A stretch of 64,000 bases of DNA, taken from NCBI RefSeq assembly GCF_015207655.1, contig NZ_JADEWN010000024.1, positions 1 to 64,000 on the forward strand. Direction: 5' to 3'. Below are positions 27,357-36,503 of this stretch, piece by piece. The stretch is from Gloeocapsopsis crepidinum LEGE 06123 (GTDB lineage: Bacteria > Cyanobacteriota > Cyanobacteriia > Cyanobacteriales > Chroococcidiopsidaceae). The position numbers were made by a program, and so were the translations under genes. The notes below the pieces were generated by a model that saw nothing but the letters and a program-made list of their open reading frames with translations, had not been told where the DNA came from and made no database searches. Position 1 is the first letter of the stretch. Each line of letters starts with the position of its first letter.

Positions 27357-27794
27357 CTATTGATTGAAAGCAGATAATTCTTCTTTAATAGCCTGTTTTA
27401 ACTCAGTCAGATTCACTGGCTTAACAAAATACCTCGTTGCTCCTAACCTCAATGCACGTTGTTGATCTGCACTGAAAGCAAAGGCAGAAACAACAAATAT
27501 GGGAAGATGCCGCCAGTCGCTTCTTTGCTGAATTTTCTCAAGTAAGCTATATCCATCAATATCTGGTAACTTCAGATCCAACAAAATAAGTTGGGGTTGA
27601 AACTCTGTCATTTTTTGAAAAAAGCAAGTGCCATCGGCTAAGCTTAATATCTCATAGCCGCAAAAACTTAAGTAATCATCAAGCATTTGGCGATTCAAAT
27701 CATTATCCTCTACGATAAGAATTTTGGTACGGGTAGTAGAGGATGGGATTACGGCACCTGTGTCATCTGTAGAACTTTGTTGTTCGCTGCTCAC
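27357..27794 (-). CDS. Stand-alone response regulator receiver protein
   Basis: 145 residues made of one CheY-like receiver domain with a short, disordered N-terminal tail. Acidic pocket residues E29-D30, phospho-acceptor D73 (LILLDLKLPD), a conserved Thr/Ser (VVSAFA) and the Lys in YFVKPV are all present. No output domain follows, so it should act by protein contact, as CheY or CphA-type regulators do. No kinase gene is adjacent. The partner is unknown. Confidence 0.9.
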   Translation of the reverse strand: MSSEQQSSTDDTGAVIPSSTTRTKILIVEDNDLNRQMLDDYLSFCGYEILSLADGTCFFQKMTEFQPQLILLDLKLPDIDGYSLLEKIQQRSDWRHLPIFVVSAFAFSADQQRALRLGATRYFVKPVNLTELKQAIKEELSAFNQ

Positions 27795-28084
27795 AAGTTT
27801 TTTTGGGATATAGTGGTTTCTAACCGTAACATTTATGAAAAGATTTCTCCTTGTGTCATAGAATTAGCATGTTTTCTTGAAAATTTATTGAGTACAAAAA
27901 AACATTTATTATTTTTTATCTTTATTCAACAGTTATATACCTAAAAAAATGGAAAGGCTACATATCAGCAAAAATACTTTTTCTAGCAAGATAACTCCTG
28001 ATAAGTGCGATTAGCAAAGTAAATATAGCAACGTATTACATTGCTCATTGCATAGCTAAGCATTTATTATTCAACACGACAAGT

Positions 28085-29272
28085 TTAAGGAGAATGTAGA
28101 AACATCTCAATTCGCTCAACAGCTGTTTCTAATATAGTTGGGTCATGTACTAAAGCAAATCGGACATAACCTTCACCAAATTTACCAAAGCCAGCACCAG
28201 GAGAGGCAGCGACGCCTGTAGCTTCAACAAGTTGAGTACAAAACTTAATCGAATTGTCTTGTGATTTAGGTAGCTTTGCCCAGACATACATTGTGGCATC
28301 TGGAGTAGGCACTTGCCAGTTGATGCGATGCAAAGCATTGACAAATGCATCGCGGCGCTGACGGAAAGTATCGACTACTGTTGCAACTTGAGTTTGCGAA
28401 CCAGTTAAAGCAGCGATCGCGCCGTTTAAAATTCCGCGATATTGGTTAAAATCAACTGCAGCCTTGACTTGGCGTAATGCTCGAATTAGCTTGGCATTAC
28501 CGATTGCATACCCAACACGAAAACCGCCCATATTATATGATTTCGAGAGTGTAAAAAACTCAATCGATACAGATTTTTCGAGATCGGCTTGGAAAATTGA
28601 GGGTGCTAGAGATTGGGAATTTTGACTTCCTTGGGTAAAAACGAGATCGACATAAGGAAAGTCGTGAACTAAGACAAGATTATGCTGTTGGCAAAACGCA
28701 ACAGCTTCTTGGAAGAATACCAAAGGAGCGATCGCACTTGTGGGATTATGGGGATAGCTTAGTACCATCATCCGTGATTGTGCGAGTACGGGAGAGGGAA
28801 TATCTGCAAATACTGGTAAAAATTCGTTTTCTTCCCGTAATGGCATCGGGTAAACTTGACCACTTGCTAAGTAGACACCACCAGCGTGTGAAGGATAGCC
28901 AGGATCGAGTAACAAAGCAAAATCACCTGGATTTAATACTGCAAGTGGTAAATGCGCCGTACCCTCTTGGGAACCAATTAACGGTAGTACTTCGGTTTCT
29001 GGATCGACAAGAATCCCAAATTTTTGAGTATACCAACTTGCGGCAGCTTCCCGAAATGCACGAGTACCGTGAAACAGCAAATAACCATGAGTGTTGCGAT
29101 CTGGTAAAGATTGAGCGATCGCATCAAGAACATGAGGGGCGGCTGGAAGATCTGAAGATCCTAACGACAAGTCAATTAAGTCTTTTCCTGCTGCGGCTGC
29201 CCTTGCCTTTGCCTGATCCATATCTGCAAAGACATTTGCTTGGAGATATTCTAAACGCTTGGCAAACTCCAT
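28085..29272 (-). CDS. Class I/II PLP-dependent aminotransferase (LL-DAP aminotransferase-like)
   Basis: 395 residues, fold type I aminotransferase. The N-terminus has IDLSLGSSDLPAAPHVLDAI (substrate-binding), then PLIGSQEGTAHLPLAVL, DPGYPSHAGGV, SYPHNPTSAIAP, and the Schiff-base Lys in FFTLSKSYNMGGFRVGYA. It resembles the LL-diaminopimelate/aspartate aminotransferase branch, but cyanobacteria usually carry a separate canonical dapL, so substrate is left open. The gene is monocistronic; a GTTTTGAG-type repeat sits just upstream of its start. Confidence 0.85.
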   Translation of the reverse strand: MEFAKRLEYLQANVFADMDQAKARAAAAGKDLIDLSLGSSDLPAAPHVLDAIAQSLPDRNTHGYLLFHGTRAFREAAASWYTQKFGILVDPETEVLPLIGSQEGTAHLPLAVLNPGDFALLLDPGYPSHAGGVYLASGQVYPMPLREENEFLPVFADIPSPVLAQSRMMVLSYPHNPTSAIAPLVFFQEAVAFCQQHNLVLVHDFPYVDLVFTQGSQNSQSLAPSIFQADLEKSVSIEFFTLSKSYNMGGFRVGYAIGNAKLIRALRQVKAAVDFNQYRGILNGAIAALTGSQTQVATVVDTFRQRRDAFVNALHRINWQVPTPDATMYVWAKLPKSQDNSIKFCTQLVEATGVAASPGAGFGKFGEGYVRFALVHDPTILETAVERIEMFLHSP

Positions 29273-29280
29273 ATCGTTTC

Positions 29281-29320
29281 AAAGTTTTGAGTTTTGAGTT
29301 TTAAGTTTTGAGTTAACTCT
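29281..29320. repeat. Short GTTTTGAGTTTT repeat
   Basis: Four degenerate 9-11-base units of the type gttttgagtt; the same words recur in the inverted repeats around natG (47713-47766 and 49001-49061). A common cyanobacterial intergenic repeat type. Confidence 0.6.
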
Positions 29321-29444
29321 GTACAAATTGAATTTTCTTTTGGACTTGATAACTCATAATTTTGAGGCTTTATACCAGTTGTGAAGCTATTTATCTTTAA
29401 TTCATCATTATGTCCACAGCAATGATTGCGGTGTTGATCTAGCC

Positions 29445-29774
29445 TTAGGCAGACAGGTGAGTTTCTAAAATGTCGATCAATTTTTGTTTGGGAATAACTC
29501 CCTCGGTAGCTTCTAGCACTTGCTGATCTTGAAATAGTCGCAGTGCCGGTACACCTTCAACTTGATACTGCTTGACAGTTTCAGGGTTGGGGTCTACTTC
29601 CATTTTGACAACTTTCAGGCGATCGCTATAAGTTGTTGCTGCCCAATCAATTGTTGGCGACATTAAACGACAAGGACCACACCAGGAAGCCCAAAAGTAA
29701 ACTAATACTGGCTGGTTTGTTTGCAAAACTTCGGTTTCAAATTCTTGATCTGATATTGTAGTGACGCTGCTCAT
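29445..29774 (-). CDS. trxA: Thioredoxin
   Basis: Small dithiol-disulfide oxidoreductase with the active site WCGPC in YFWASWCGPCRLMSP. The fold is complete: KVVKMEVDPNPE, then VEGVPALRLFQDQQ carrying the cis-Pro. The start is placed at ATG 29774 (MSSVTT...), 5 codons inside the longest open frame, because family members begin there. 109 residues. It is a single-gene unit; the trxA symbol is used in the general sense since cyanobacteria carry several m/x/y-type thioredoxins. Confidence 0.9.
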   Translation of the reverse strand: MSSVTTISDQEFETEVLQTNQPVLVYFWASWCGPCRLMSPTIDWAATTYSDRLKVVKMEVDPNPETVKQYQVEGVPALRLFQDQQVLEATEGVIPKQKLIDILETHLSA

Positions 29775-29944
29775 GGCGTTATTCTTCAAACAAAATTACT
29801 GACTACAGTATTTTGACTTGTTTTGCAGCTTTACAAACATTGTAGAAGACAAAATTTGACAAGTGCGGTAGCTAAGCCCTGATTGTTCCTTTGCATCAAG
29901 GTATCTATCAAGGCTTACATCTTATCAAGTTAATAATTACTGAT

Positions 29945-30718
29945 TTAGAGTTGATCTAGTTGTTTTTTCAATTCTTCCAAATCGGCGTCAACTGGCTCAG
30001 ATTGAGATTTAGAGGGCTGTTCTGATGGTGGTAGTGATTGTTGCGGTGAAGAACCTTCTGGGAGGGACATTTGCGCTTTGAGGGCTGCTAATTCATCATC
30101 AACATCACTTCCTGCTTCTAGCGCGGCAAACTGACTTTCAAGATTATCTGTTGCTAACTCAGCCGCTGATTGGGCGCGGGCTTCTTGCAACATGACTTTT
30201 TCTTCCATTCGCTCAAAGGCTGCCGAGGCACTACTTGTTCCCATTCTGCCAACAGCGCCTTGAAGTTGCTCTTGTGCTTTAGCGGCACTAATGCGTGCCT
30301 TGAGCATATCTTTTTTCGTTTTTGCTTCAGAAATTTTACTTTCTAAAGCAATTAAGTTTTTCTTAAGCGTGTCAATTTGACCTGTTTGCTGATCTAAACT
30401 ACCGCGTAAGGCATTGGCAGTTTCTGCATAATTTTTTTTGCGCTCAAGTGCTTGGCGTGCTAAATTTTCATCGCCTTTTTGCAGGGCTAGTTGGGCATTG
30501 CGCTGCCACTTATTTGCTTCATTCTGAGCTTGATTATATTGTTGCTCAGTGCGTTTTTGTGCTGCGATCGCCTGGGCGACACTCTGACGTAGTTGAACCA
30601 AGTCTTCCTGCATTTCCAGCAGTGACTGTTCCAACATCTTTTCTGGGTCTTCAGCTTTGCTAACCATGTCGTTGAGGTTAGATTTGACAACCCGACTGAT
30701 CCGATCAAATAATCCCAT
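29945..30718 (-). CDS. vipp1: VIPP1/IM30 (PspA family, thylakoid membrane maintenance)
   Basis: 257 residues of the PspA/IM30/ESCRT-III-like family: amphipathic start MGLFDRISRVVKSNLNDM, then a long helical hairpin (EDPEKMLEQSLLEMQEDLVQLRQ ... shown in part) and FERMEEKVMLQEARAQS. The Pro/Ser linker plus the C-terminal helix DADLEELKKQLDQL is the extra helix that separates VIPP1 from PspA. VIPP1 forms rods and rings and supports thylakoid biogenesis and membrane repair. A second PspA paralogue lies 217 bases upstream on the same strand. Confidence 0.88.
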   Translation of the reverse strand: MGLFDRISRVVKSNLNDMVSKAEDPEKMLEQSLLEMQEDLVQLRQSVAQAIAAQKRTEQQYNQAQNEANKWQRNAQLALQKGDENLARQALERKKNYAETANALRGSLDQQTGQIDTLKKNLIALESKISEAKTKKDMLKARISAAKAQEQLQGAVGRMGTSSASAAFERMEEKVMLQEARAQSAAELATDNLESQFAALEAGSDVDDELAALKAQMSLPEGSSPQQSLPPSEQPSKSQSEPVDADLEELKKQLDQL

Positions 30719-30935
30719 AACTTTGTTCTCTTAAGGTGTGCAAGATAGGTTGAGGTTATAACGTGGTGCAATACTATGTTATTTAGTTCAACACCGAAAT
30801 TAAAAGAGCTTCTCTTTTATCTTAGGTAATGGGCAATGAAGAGCAGACAAAGCTATTTACCAATTACCAGTCACCAGTTACCGATTACCAGCCTTTAAGT
30901 TAATTTGCTTTCACTTGCTTAATTTATACAAAATG

Positions 30936-31655
30936 CTATTCCCTACGCTTGATATCTCTATCTTTAGTAGGATCAGGTAACTGAGGCAAATTTGGCGTTC
31001 CTGTAAGCTGTGCTTTCATTTGCGCGAGTTCATCATCAATATCATCACCTGCTGCGAGAGTATCAAATTGTTTTTGTAAATCGTCGGTTCCCATTTCGGC
31101 GATCAGATCTGACTGGGCTTCGAGTTGCATGACTTTTTCTTCCATGCGCTCAAAAGCTCCTAATGATTTACTAGTATTAACTCCGCCTAGGGTTTCATTG
31201 AGTCTTGCTGTTGCTTGTGCAGAACGCGCCCGCGCAATGTACATATCTTTTTTAGTTTTTGCCTCAGATATTTTGCTTTCTAGCGTCTGCATATCCTTTT
31301 TCATGCGAGCTACTATTGAATTTTGCTGTTCAATTTGCGCTTGCATAGCGGTGGCAGTTTCTTGGTAAGACTTGCGCTTTGTCAAGGCTTCGCGGGCTAA
31401 GGTATCATTTCCTTGTTGTAATGCTAGTTGAGCGCGACGATACCATTCTTCAGCAGTAAATTCTGCTTGTTGTGCCTGGCGTTCTGTGCGTTTTTGCGTG
31501 GCGATCGCACTTGCTACCGCTTGTCGCAGTTGTACCAGATCGTCCTGCATCTGTGAGACTGTTTGCTCTAAAATTTTTTCTGGATCTTCTGCATTACTTA
31601 CTAAAGAATTGACATTCGCTCTAAATACCCGCCCGATGCGGTCAATCAGTCCCAT
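30936..31655 (-). CDS. pspA: PspA family protein (phage shock protein A-like)
   Basis: About 239 residues from ATG 31655 (MGLIDRIGRVFRANVNSLV), which gives the amphipathic helix expected at residue 1; the longer open frame to 31715 has an unlikely N-terminus. The hairpin core (DLVQLRQAVASAIATQKRTE; RKSYQETATAMQAQIEQQ) parallels the neighbouring VIPP1 gene, but the end (PDPTKDRDIKRRE) lacks the VIPP1 C-terminal helix, so it is called PspA. It probably stabilises membranes under stress. The tandem pair suggests duplication and specialisation. Confidence 0.85.
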   Translation of the reverse strand: MGLIDRIGRVFRANVNSLVSNAEDPEKILEQTVSQMQDDLVQLRQAVASAIATQKRTERQAQQAEFTAEEWYRRAQLALQQGNDTLAREALTKRKSYQETATAMQAQIEQQNSIVARMKKDMQTLESKISEAKTKKDMYIARARSAQATARLNETLGGVNTSKSLGAFERMEEKVMQLEAQSDLIAEMGTDDLQKQFDTLAAGDDIDDELAQMKAQLTGTPNLPQLPDPTKDRDIKRRE

Positions 31656-31802
31656 GATGGCTCTCCATTTGGTTACAAAAGCTGCATCTTGCCCGTTCCG
31701 ACCGCAACTCACCAAATTGGTAACATCTTAGTCGGAGTATTAGAATCATGGTATCGTACCTTCTCTCTCCTAACCTCCACCTCTTAGCACCTAGACTCAA
31801 AA

Positions 31803-32342
31803 ATGTCTTTCAAATCCCTTGAGCAACTCGTGGGTGCTTTCATTGAGCAAACTGCTTGGCACGAGCAACCTTTGCAACGTGTTACCAAATGTTGGTCTGA
31901 TGTTGTTGGTGTTGCAGTTGCATCACATACGCGACCGCTTTCGATTCAACGCAATATACTGTGGGTGGCAACATCTAGCGCGGCTTGGGCGCAAACTCTC
32001 ACTTTTGAACGCCAGCGCATCTTAACGAAACTAAATCCTTATTTGCTAGATCCCTTAACCGATATTCGTTTTTCTACAGCAGGATGGCAGCGATCGCAAG
32101 TAGATAAAAAAGATACTCCAGCAAAAAACAATCACCCTAGCTATGTTGTCACAGTGGGTAGTCGTAAAAATAAAGCGCAGGCTGCTATTCAAAATCCGCG
32201 TGCTGCGTTTCAACATTGGCAAGAGACGACGCGATCGCGATCGCAAGGGCTACCACTTTGTCCTCAATGTCAATGCCCTACTCCACATGGAGAACTACAG
32301 CGATGGGAAGTATGCTCTTTTTGTGCTGCTAAAAGATGGTAA
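31803..32342 (+). CDS. DUF721 (DciA-like) protein with C-terminal zinc ribbon
   Basis: 179 residues. The first 100 (SLEQLVGAFIEQTAWHEQ, CWSDVVGVAVASHTRPLSI, LWVATSSAAWAQTLTFERQRIL) form the DUF721/KH-like domain of DciA, the ancestral loader of the replicative helicase. The C-terminus carries CPQCQCP and, after 15 residues, CSFC: two CxxC pairs that would bind zinc. In cyanobacteria DUF721 proteins may perform this role because DnaC/DnaI are absent; that is inference. The gene diverges from pspA. Confidence 0.85.
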   Translation: MSFKSLEQLVGAFIEQTAWHEQPLQRVTKCWSDVVGVAVASHTRPLSIQRNILWVATSSAAWAQTLTFERQRILTKLNPYLLDPLTDIRFSTAGWQRSQVDKKDTPAKNNHPSYVVTVGSRKNKAQAAIQNPRAAFQHWQETTRSRSQGLPLCPQCQCPTPHGELQRWEVCSFCAAKRW

Positions 32343-32756
32343 ACAACTAATCAAATCAATCAATTAGCTTAGTTATTAAGTTTTTGGACAATTCAATATT
32401 AAGCCTTCTATCAATTAAACTTAAAAATGTCAATGCCGTAGTTACTGGAAAATACATCTTACCTCATAGTATTTATCTAAATCTATCCATATTTATACTG
32501 ATTTTTAATAAATTGTATCTGAGTTCGCAAAGCAATTTATTTTGTTTCTTGCTGATCCCTTGGTTGTTTTAATCAAAAGCTATAGCCTTTCACTCATACA
32601 TTTGTATCGCAATATAACAAGAATATAAAGAAAACATGAATTTTCTGATTTATGAAAATAGCCGAAAGCTATACCAATTAATCATTTGCTAGCTTTAAGG
32701 ATTTTTTATATAGCGGCACAATAACAGGCGATGGACAATTGCTAAACAGCATTCCT
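32343..32756. other. 414-base AT-rich gap
   Basis: Only one ORF of 62 residues (32384-32572), hydrophobic and AT-driven, without recognisable features. No RNA gene or repeat seen. Confidence 0.5.
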
Positions 32757-33077
32757 ATGAAAAATGTAAATCCAACTTCTGCCTGTCGCTACTGTCGCTA
32801 CTATCAACCAGAAGGAAGGCGTGGTGGGTGTTGTCAAATGTTGGGAGCACCAGTTCAAGGAAGTTGGAAAGCTTGTGAATTATCACTTCCAGCTTTTGCC
32901 CCCTCGTGGGATATTAAGAAAGTTATGATTGTGCCCGATGAGCCAGCACTTGTGCCTAAACCATCGACAATATTTTGTGAATCCAACCATACTTCATTAG
33001 AACCAAGTCGACATTTTCTTTCCCTCACTCCTCATCCCACACCCCTCACCCCTTCTCAAGGTAGCCAAGGGTATTGA
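32757..33077 (+). CDS. Conserved cyanobacterial small Cys-rich protein
   Basis: 106 residues from ATG 32757 ([20 protein letters not shown]); an upstream in-frame start at 32739 is less likely. The first 60 residues hold a conserved pattern [20 protein letters not shown] and [15 protein letters not shown], resembling a cyanobacterial family of unassigned function; Cys spacing suggests metal or redox chemistry. The last 20 residues ([13 protein letters not shown]) are encoded by the CCCCTCACCCC intergenic repeat, so the natural C-terminus has been replaced. The stop overlaps that of menB by 22 bases in the convergent direction. Confidence 0.65.
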   Translation: MKNVNPTSACRYCRYYQPEGRRGGCCQMLGAPVQGSWKACELSLPAFAPSWDIKKVMIVPDEPALVPKPSTIFCESNHTSLEPSRHFLSLTPHPTPLTPSQGSQGY

Positions 33078-33886
33078 CGAAAATCGGGTTTGCGCTTTTC
33101 TAAGAAAGCTTGTTTTCCTTCGGCTCCTTCTTCAGTCATGTAGTAGAGTAAAGTTGCGTTTCCGGCAAGTTCTTGTAAACCAGCTTGACCGTCACAATCA
33201 GCATTGAATGCAGCTTTGAGACAGCGAATTGCGATCGGGCTTTTTTCTAGAATTTCATTTGCCCATTGAATTCCTTCGGCTTCTAATTGTTCTACAGGCA
33301 CAACGCAGTTAACTAAACCCATTTCTAGTGCTTGGGCTGCGGTGTATTGGCGACAAAGAAACCAAATCTCTCGTGCTTTTTTTTGTCCCACAACGCGGGC
33401 GAGGTAACTTGCACCAAATCCGCCATCAAAGCTACCGACTTTAGGCCCTGTTTGACCAAAAACTGCGTTATCCGCAGCGATTGTTAAGTCACAAATCAGA
33501 TGTAGTACGTGTCCGCCACCGATCGCATACCCAGCCACAAGGGCAATGACGACTTTCGGCATCGAACGAATTAAACGCTGTAAATCTAATACATTTAACC
33601 GAGGCACGCCATCATCATCGACATATCCTGCAGTTCCTCTGACACTTTGATCGCCCCCCGCACAAAACGCATATTTTCCATCCGTATGTGGTCCTGCACC
33701 CGTAAATAAAACAACACCAATACTCGTATCTTCACGCGCATCAACAAAAGCATCGTAAAGTTCAAACACAGTTTTGGGACGAAACGCATTCCGCTTGTGC
33801 GGACGATTGATTGTAATTTTGGCGATACCGTCAGTTTTGTGATAAAGGATATCTTCGTAGGTTTTAGCCGTTTGCCAGTTTTGCAT
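33056..33886 (-). CDS. menB: 1,4-Dihydroxy-2-naphthoyl-CoA synthase
   Basis: Crotonase-fold enzyme that cyclises o-succinylbenzoyl-CoA in phylloquinone synthesis. The oxyanion-hole strand [40 protein letters not shown] and [12 protein letters not shown] are diagnostic of MenB rather than generic enoyl-CoA hydratase. 276 residues is normal. menD lies about 3 kb away on the same strand, but intervening genes make a shared operon unlikely. Upstream, a HIP1-rich leader separates it from the divergent AraC gene. Confidence 0.95.
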   Translation of the reverse strand: MQNWQTAKTYEDILYHKTDGIAKITINRPHKRNAFRPKTVFELYDAFVDAREDTSIGVVLFTGAGPHTDGKYAFCAGGDQSVRGTAGYVDDDGVPRLNVLDLQRLIRSMPKVVIALVAGYAIGGGHVLHLICDLTIAADNAVFGQTGPKVGSFDGGFGASYLARVVGQKKAREIWFLCRQYTAAQALEMGLVNCVVPVEQLEAEGIQWANEILEKSPIAIRCLKAAFNADCDGQAGLQELAGNATLLYYMTEEGAEGKQAFLEKRKPDFRQYPWLP

Positions 33887-34081
33887 AAAGTGTGCGATCG
33901 CGCTTCCAGTTTGAGAATTTTAACGCAGGTTCTGTTAGTTAAGTGCCTTTATTATGCCTTCAGTCGAAATAGTATAAAACTTACGCAAGAGTCGTTTAAG
34001 TTGAAATAATGTATTAGCTGAAACTTATCTTTAAGCATTCATCACTAAACTGGAGCATAATTTATCAATAGAATAGGTTGA

Positions 34082-34954
34082 ATGAGAGATATGCAACAGC
34101 CTATGCATGAGGAAATTAGTACTGCATCCTCTCGGCTTTGCTTAGGCAAAGCAACGCTCGATAGTTTCGTTGTTGAGCATTTTCAACAACCCGCCTATGA
34201 GCTACCAGAAACCTGTTTACTGACGGAACACAGAATCATCCTCAACCTTGGCAATCCCTACAATGTGGAACAGTGGTACGACGGATATTATCAGCAAAAT
34301 CAGATGGACACGGGAAACTTTACGGTTTTGCCGATAGGGATGAGTCGCCGAGTCATTTGGGATCGACCGATTGAATTTCTACTTCTGCATTTAGAGCCTG
34401 TTTATATGCAGCAAATGGTATTAGATTTAAGCGATCGCCATCAGTTGGAATTAATACCTCACTATAAACGTCAAGATTCTCTCATTCATCAAATTGGTTT
34501 AGCGTTAAAAACCGAATTACAAAGCCAAGGTTTGGGAGGAAAGCTTTATCTTGAATCGATGATGGCAACTTTAACAATACAACTTTTAAGACATCACGCG
34601 CATTGGACATCACTCACGCCAACTCCAGGCGGTTTTTCCAATTATCAGTTACGGCAAATCATTAATTACATTCATAGTAATCTTGAGCAAGAATTGAGCC
34701 TTGACGAGCTAGCAAGTATTGCACAGATAAGCAAGTATTATCTCATTCGACTATTCAAACGAGCAATGGGAGTTACATTACATCGATATGTAACCACCTG
34801 CCGTATTGAAAAAGCTAAACAGCTATTAGCTCAGCGAAACTTGTCAATTGTCGAAATTTGCCATCTCGTTGGATTTCAAAGCCAAAGTCACTTCACTGAT
34901 CTGTTTCATCGCTACATTGGTGTTACACCGAAAGTCTACCGAGACAGTTTGTAA
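34082..34954 (+). CDS. AraC family transcriptional regulator
   Basis: 290 residues. The N-terminal 180 form a cupin-like sensor region; the C-terminal 100 contain the two AraC helix-turn-helix motifs: LSLDELASIAQISKYYLIRLFKRAMG and LSIVEICHLVGFQSQSHFTDLFHR (each given only partly conserved), ending in VTPKVYRDSL. The three following genes (NTF2-like, cupin) lie on the same strand within 1.1 kb, so it may regulate them. Effector unknown. Confidence 0.9.
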   Translation: MRDMQQPMHEEISTASSRLCLGKATLDSFVVEHFQQPAYELPETCLLTEHRIILNLGNPYNVEQWYDGYYQQNQMDTGNFTVLPIGMSRRVIWDRPIEFLLLHLEPVYMQQMVLDLSDRHQLELIPHYKRQDSLIHQIGLALKTELQSQGLGGKLYLESMMATLTIQLLRHHAHWTSLTPTPGGFSNYQLRQIINYIHSNLEQELSLDELASIAQISKYYLIRLFKRAMGVTLHRYVTTCRIEKAKQLLAQRNLSIVEICHLVGFQSQSHFTDLFHRYIGVTPKVYRDSL

Positions 34955-35046
34955 GTTGTGCAAGATCCCGACAAATTTTGCAATAACTCGCAAGACATGA
35001 GCGCGTAAGATCAGTATCCTCTTAAGAGATCTTCTGATTCTGAGAA

Positions 35047-35418
35047 ATGAATGCAAATCGAGAAGCAGACGAACGCGAACTGAAAACCTTATATACAGCC
35101 TTCCTCAATGCTATTCTTCAGCACGATCTAGCCACTCTTGAGCAAGACTTACCGGATGATTTTCTCAGTGTTTTTCCAAACGGTCATGTTGCAAATAAAG
35201 CAATGGAATTGGAGAACGCTAAAACTGTAGAGCTTGAATCATTTAGCACAGATGAACTGCAAGTGTATTGGTACGGAGATAGCGTTGCTATTCTCAATTT
35301 TCGCTTGTCCTTAACGTTCAAAGGACAAAAAACAAAACAGGTGCGTGACTCTCATGTATATCTAAGGCGGAATGGACGCTGGCAAATGATTTTAGGGCAA
35401 ACAACTCCCATCTTGTAA
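35047..35418 (+). CDS. NTF2-like/DUF4440 protein
   Basis: 123 residues with an NTF2/SnoaL cone: N-terminal helix (EADERELKTLYTAFLNAIL), LEQDLPDDFLSVFPNG, and strands ending in SHVYLRRNGRWQMILGQTT, the usual DUF4440 C-terminus. The family includes small ketosteroid-isomerase-like and scaffold proteins; no catalytic assignment can be made. It lies 92 bases after the AraC gene and 34 before the cupin gene start, suggesting a three-gene unit. Confidence 0.8.
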   Translation: MNANREADERELKTLYTAFLNAILQHDLATLEQDLPDDFLSVFPNGHVANKAMELENAKTVELESFSTDELQVYWYGDSVAILNFRLSLTFKGQKTKQVRDSHVYLRRNGRWQMILGQTTPIL

Positions 35419-35452
35419 TACTGAGCATCCTACATATTTGGAGCATCAACTG

Positions 35453-36070
35453 ATGAAAACGATTATTGCATTTGTCTTATTCACTGTTTTAATGCTTGTA
35501 ATGCCCCTGAATGCATGGGCAGCGATTGCGCGGAGCGCAGCGCCAGAGGCAATCTCTATCCCTTCCACATCAAATCAACCTATTCAGTTGATTCATCCTG
35601 GAAAAGGCGAAACATTTCAAGTTGGAGGCGATTTTATCACATTCAAAACTCTCAGTGAGGACACTCCAGGAGAATTATCGGTGATTGAAATTACAGCTGC
35701 TCCCCAGTCAGGACCACCTTTGCACAAACATCCACCAGAAGTTTTTTACATTGTTGATGGAGAATTCGAGTTTTATGGTGCTTCACCCGAAGACACAGTT
35801 AAAGCCACTGCTGGAGATTTCATTCACATTCCCTCTGGTGCGCCTCACGCCTACAAAAATGTTGGGACAACTCCAGGAAAGTACTTACTTTTTACCTCAA
35901 TTGCAGGAAACCCAGGGCAACTTTGGTTCCAAAAGTTTGAATATGAGATGAGCAACAGCTTGGGAAACCGAGTTACGGATGAAACATCTGCTTCTACAAT
36001 TCCAAAGTTCTCGAATAACAAATCGATGGCTGCAATTGCTCGTAAGTACGGAATCGAATTCTTAGAGTGA
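35453..36070 (+). CDS. Secreted cupin-domain protein
   Basis: 205 residues from ATG 35453, chosen because it begins a clear signal peptide (MKTIIAFVLFTVLMLVMPLNAWA) cleaved around residue 23. The mature part is one cupin barrel: a first motif G-x5-H-x-H (PPLHKHPPEVFYIVDGEF) with metal-type His residues and a second motif GDFIHIPSGAPHAYKN. The metal and substrate are unknown. Periplasmic location is inferred. Its partners may be the upstream NTF2-like and AraC genes. Confidence 0.82.
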   Translation: MKTIIAFVLFTVLMLVMPLNAWAAIARSAAPEAISIPSTSNQPIQLIHPGKGETFQVGGDFITFKTLSEDTPGELSVIEITAAPQSGPPLHKHPPEVFYIVDGEFEFYGASPEDTVKATAGDFIHIPSGAPHAYKNVGTTPGKYLLFTSIAGNPGQLWFQKFEYEMSNSLGNRVTDETSASTIPKFSNNKSMAAIARKYGIEFLE

Positions 36071-36239
36071 ATGAAGTAAGACTACGATAGAAAATACTGT
36101 AACTTTGTTAGTGAAAGCGATCGCTCGTTTTATACAGTTGGTGTAAAACTGTATTAGTTAAACAGTGAGGTAGGCAAAAATAACTGCACACAACATCTTA
36201 ATCGATCGCTTATCTCCCTAATAAGTAAGAGAATGTATC

Positions 36240-36503
36240 ATGGATAAAGCTATTATTGTTAGTATCACAGAACAAAGACAACTAGAAATTCCAGCAGAGA
36301 TTCAAGCACATCTTCATCCTAGTGATGAATACATTGTGTGGAAAACAAAAGATGGTTTTTTATTTAAGAAAGTTCAAAAGAATTTAGAGCTAGCTGATCT
36401 ACTTGAGAAGGTGAAAGAACTTGGTACTGATCCTAATCAACCTACTTTAGAAGAGATTAGTCAAATAGTACACGAGATTCGTACTTCAAATCCGAGAGCA
36501 TGA
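36240..36503 (+). CDS. AbrB/MazE-like antitoxin
   Basis: 87 residues. The first 45 (IIVSITEQRQLEIPAEIQAHL then YIVWKTKDGFLFKKV) are a swapped-hairpin AbrB-type DNA-binding domain; the helical tail (LADLLEKVKELG, EEISQIVHEIR) is typical for toxin-binding extensions. The ATGA overlap with the following PIN gene indicates translational coupling, as in vapBC-type pairs. The antitoxin appears intact; the toxin is not. Confidence 0.8.
   Translation: MDKAIIVSITEQRQLEIPAEIQAHLHPSDEYIVWKTKDGFLFKKVQKNLELADLLEKVKELGTDPNQPTLEEISQIVHEIRTSNPRA

Noticed and set aside
32384-32572. 62-residue hydrophobic ORF in the gap before the Cys-rich protein
   Set aside because: Composition explained by AT-rich DNA; no conserved pattern.
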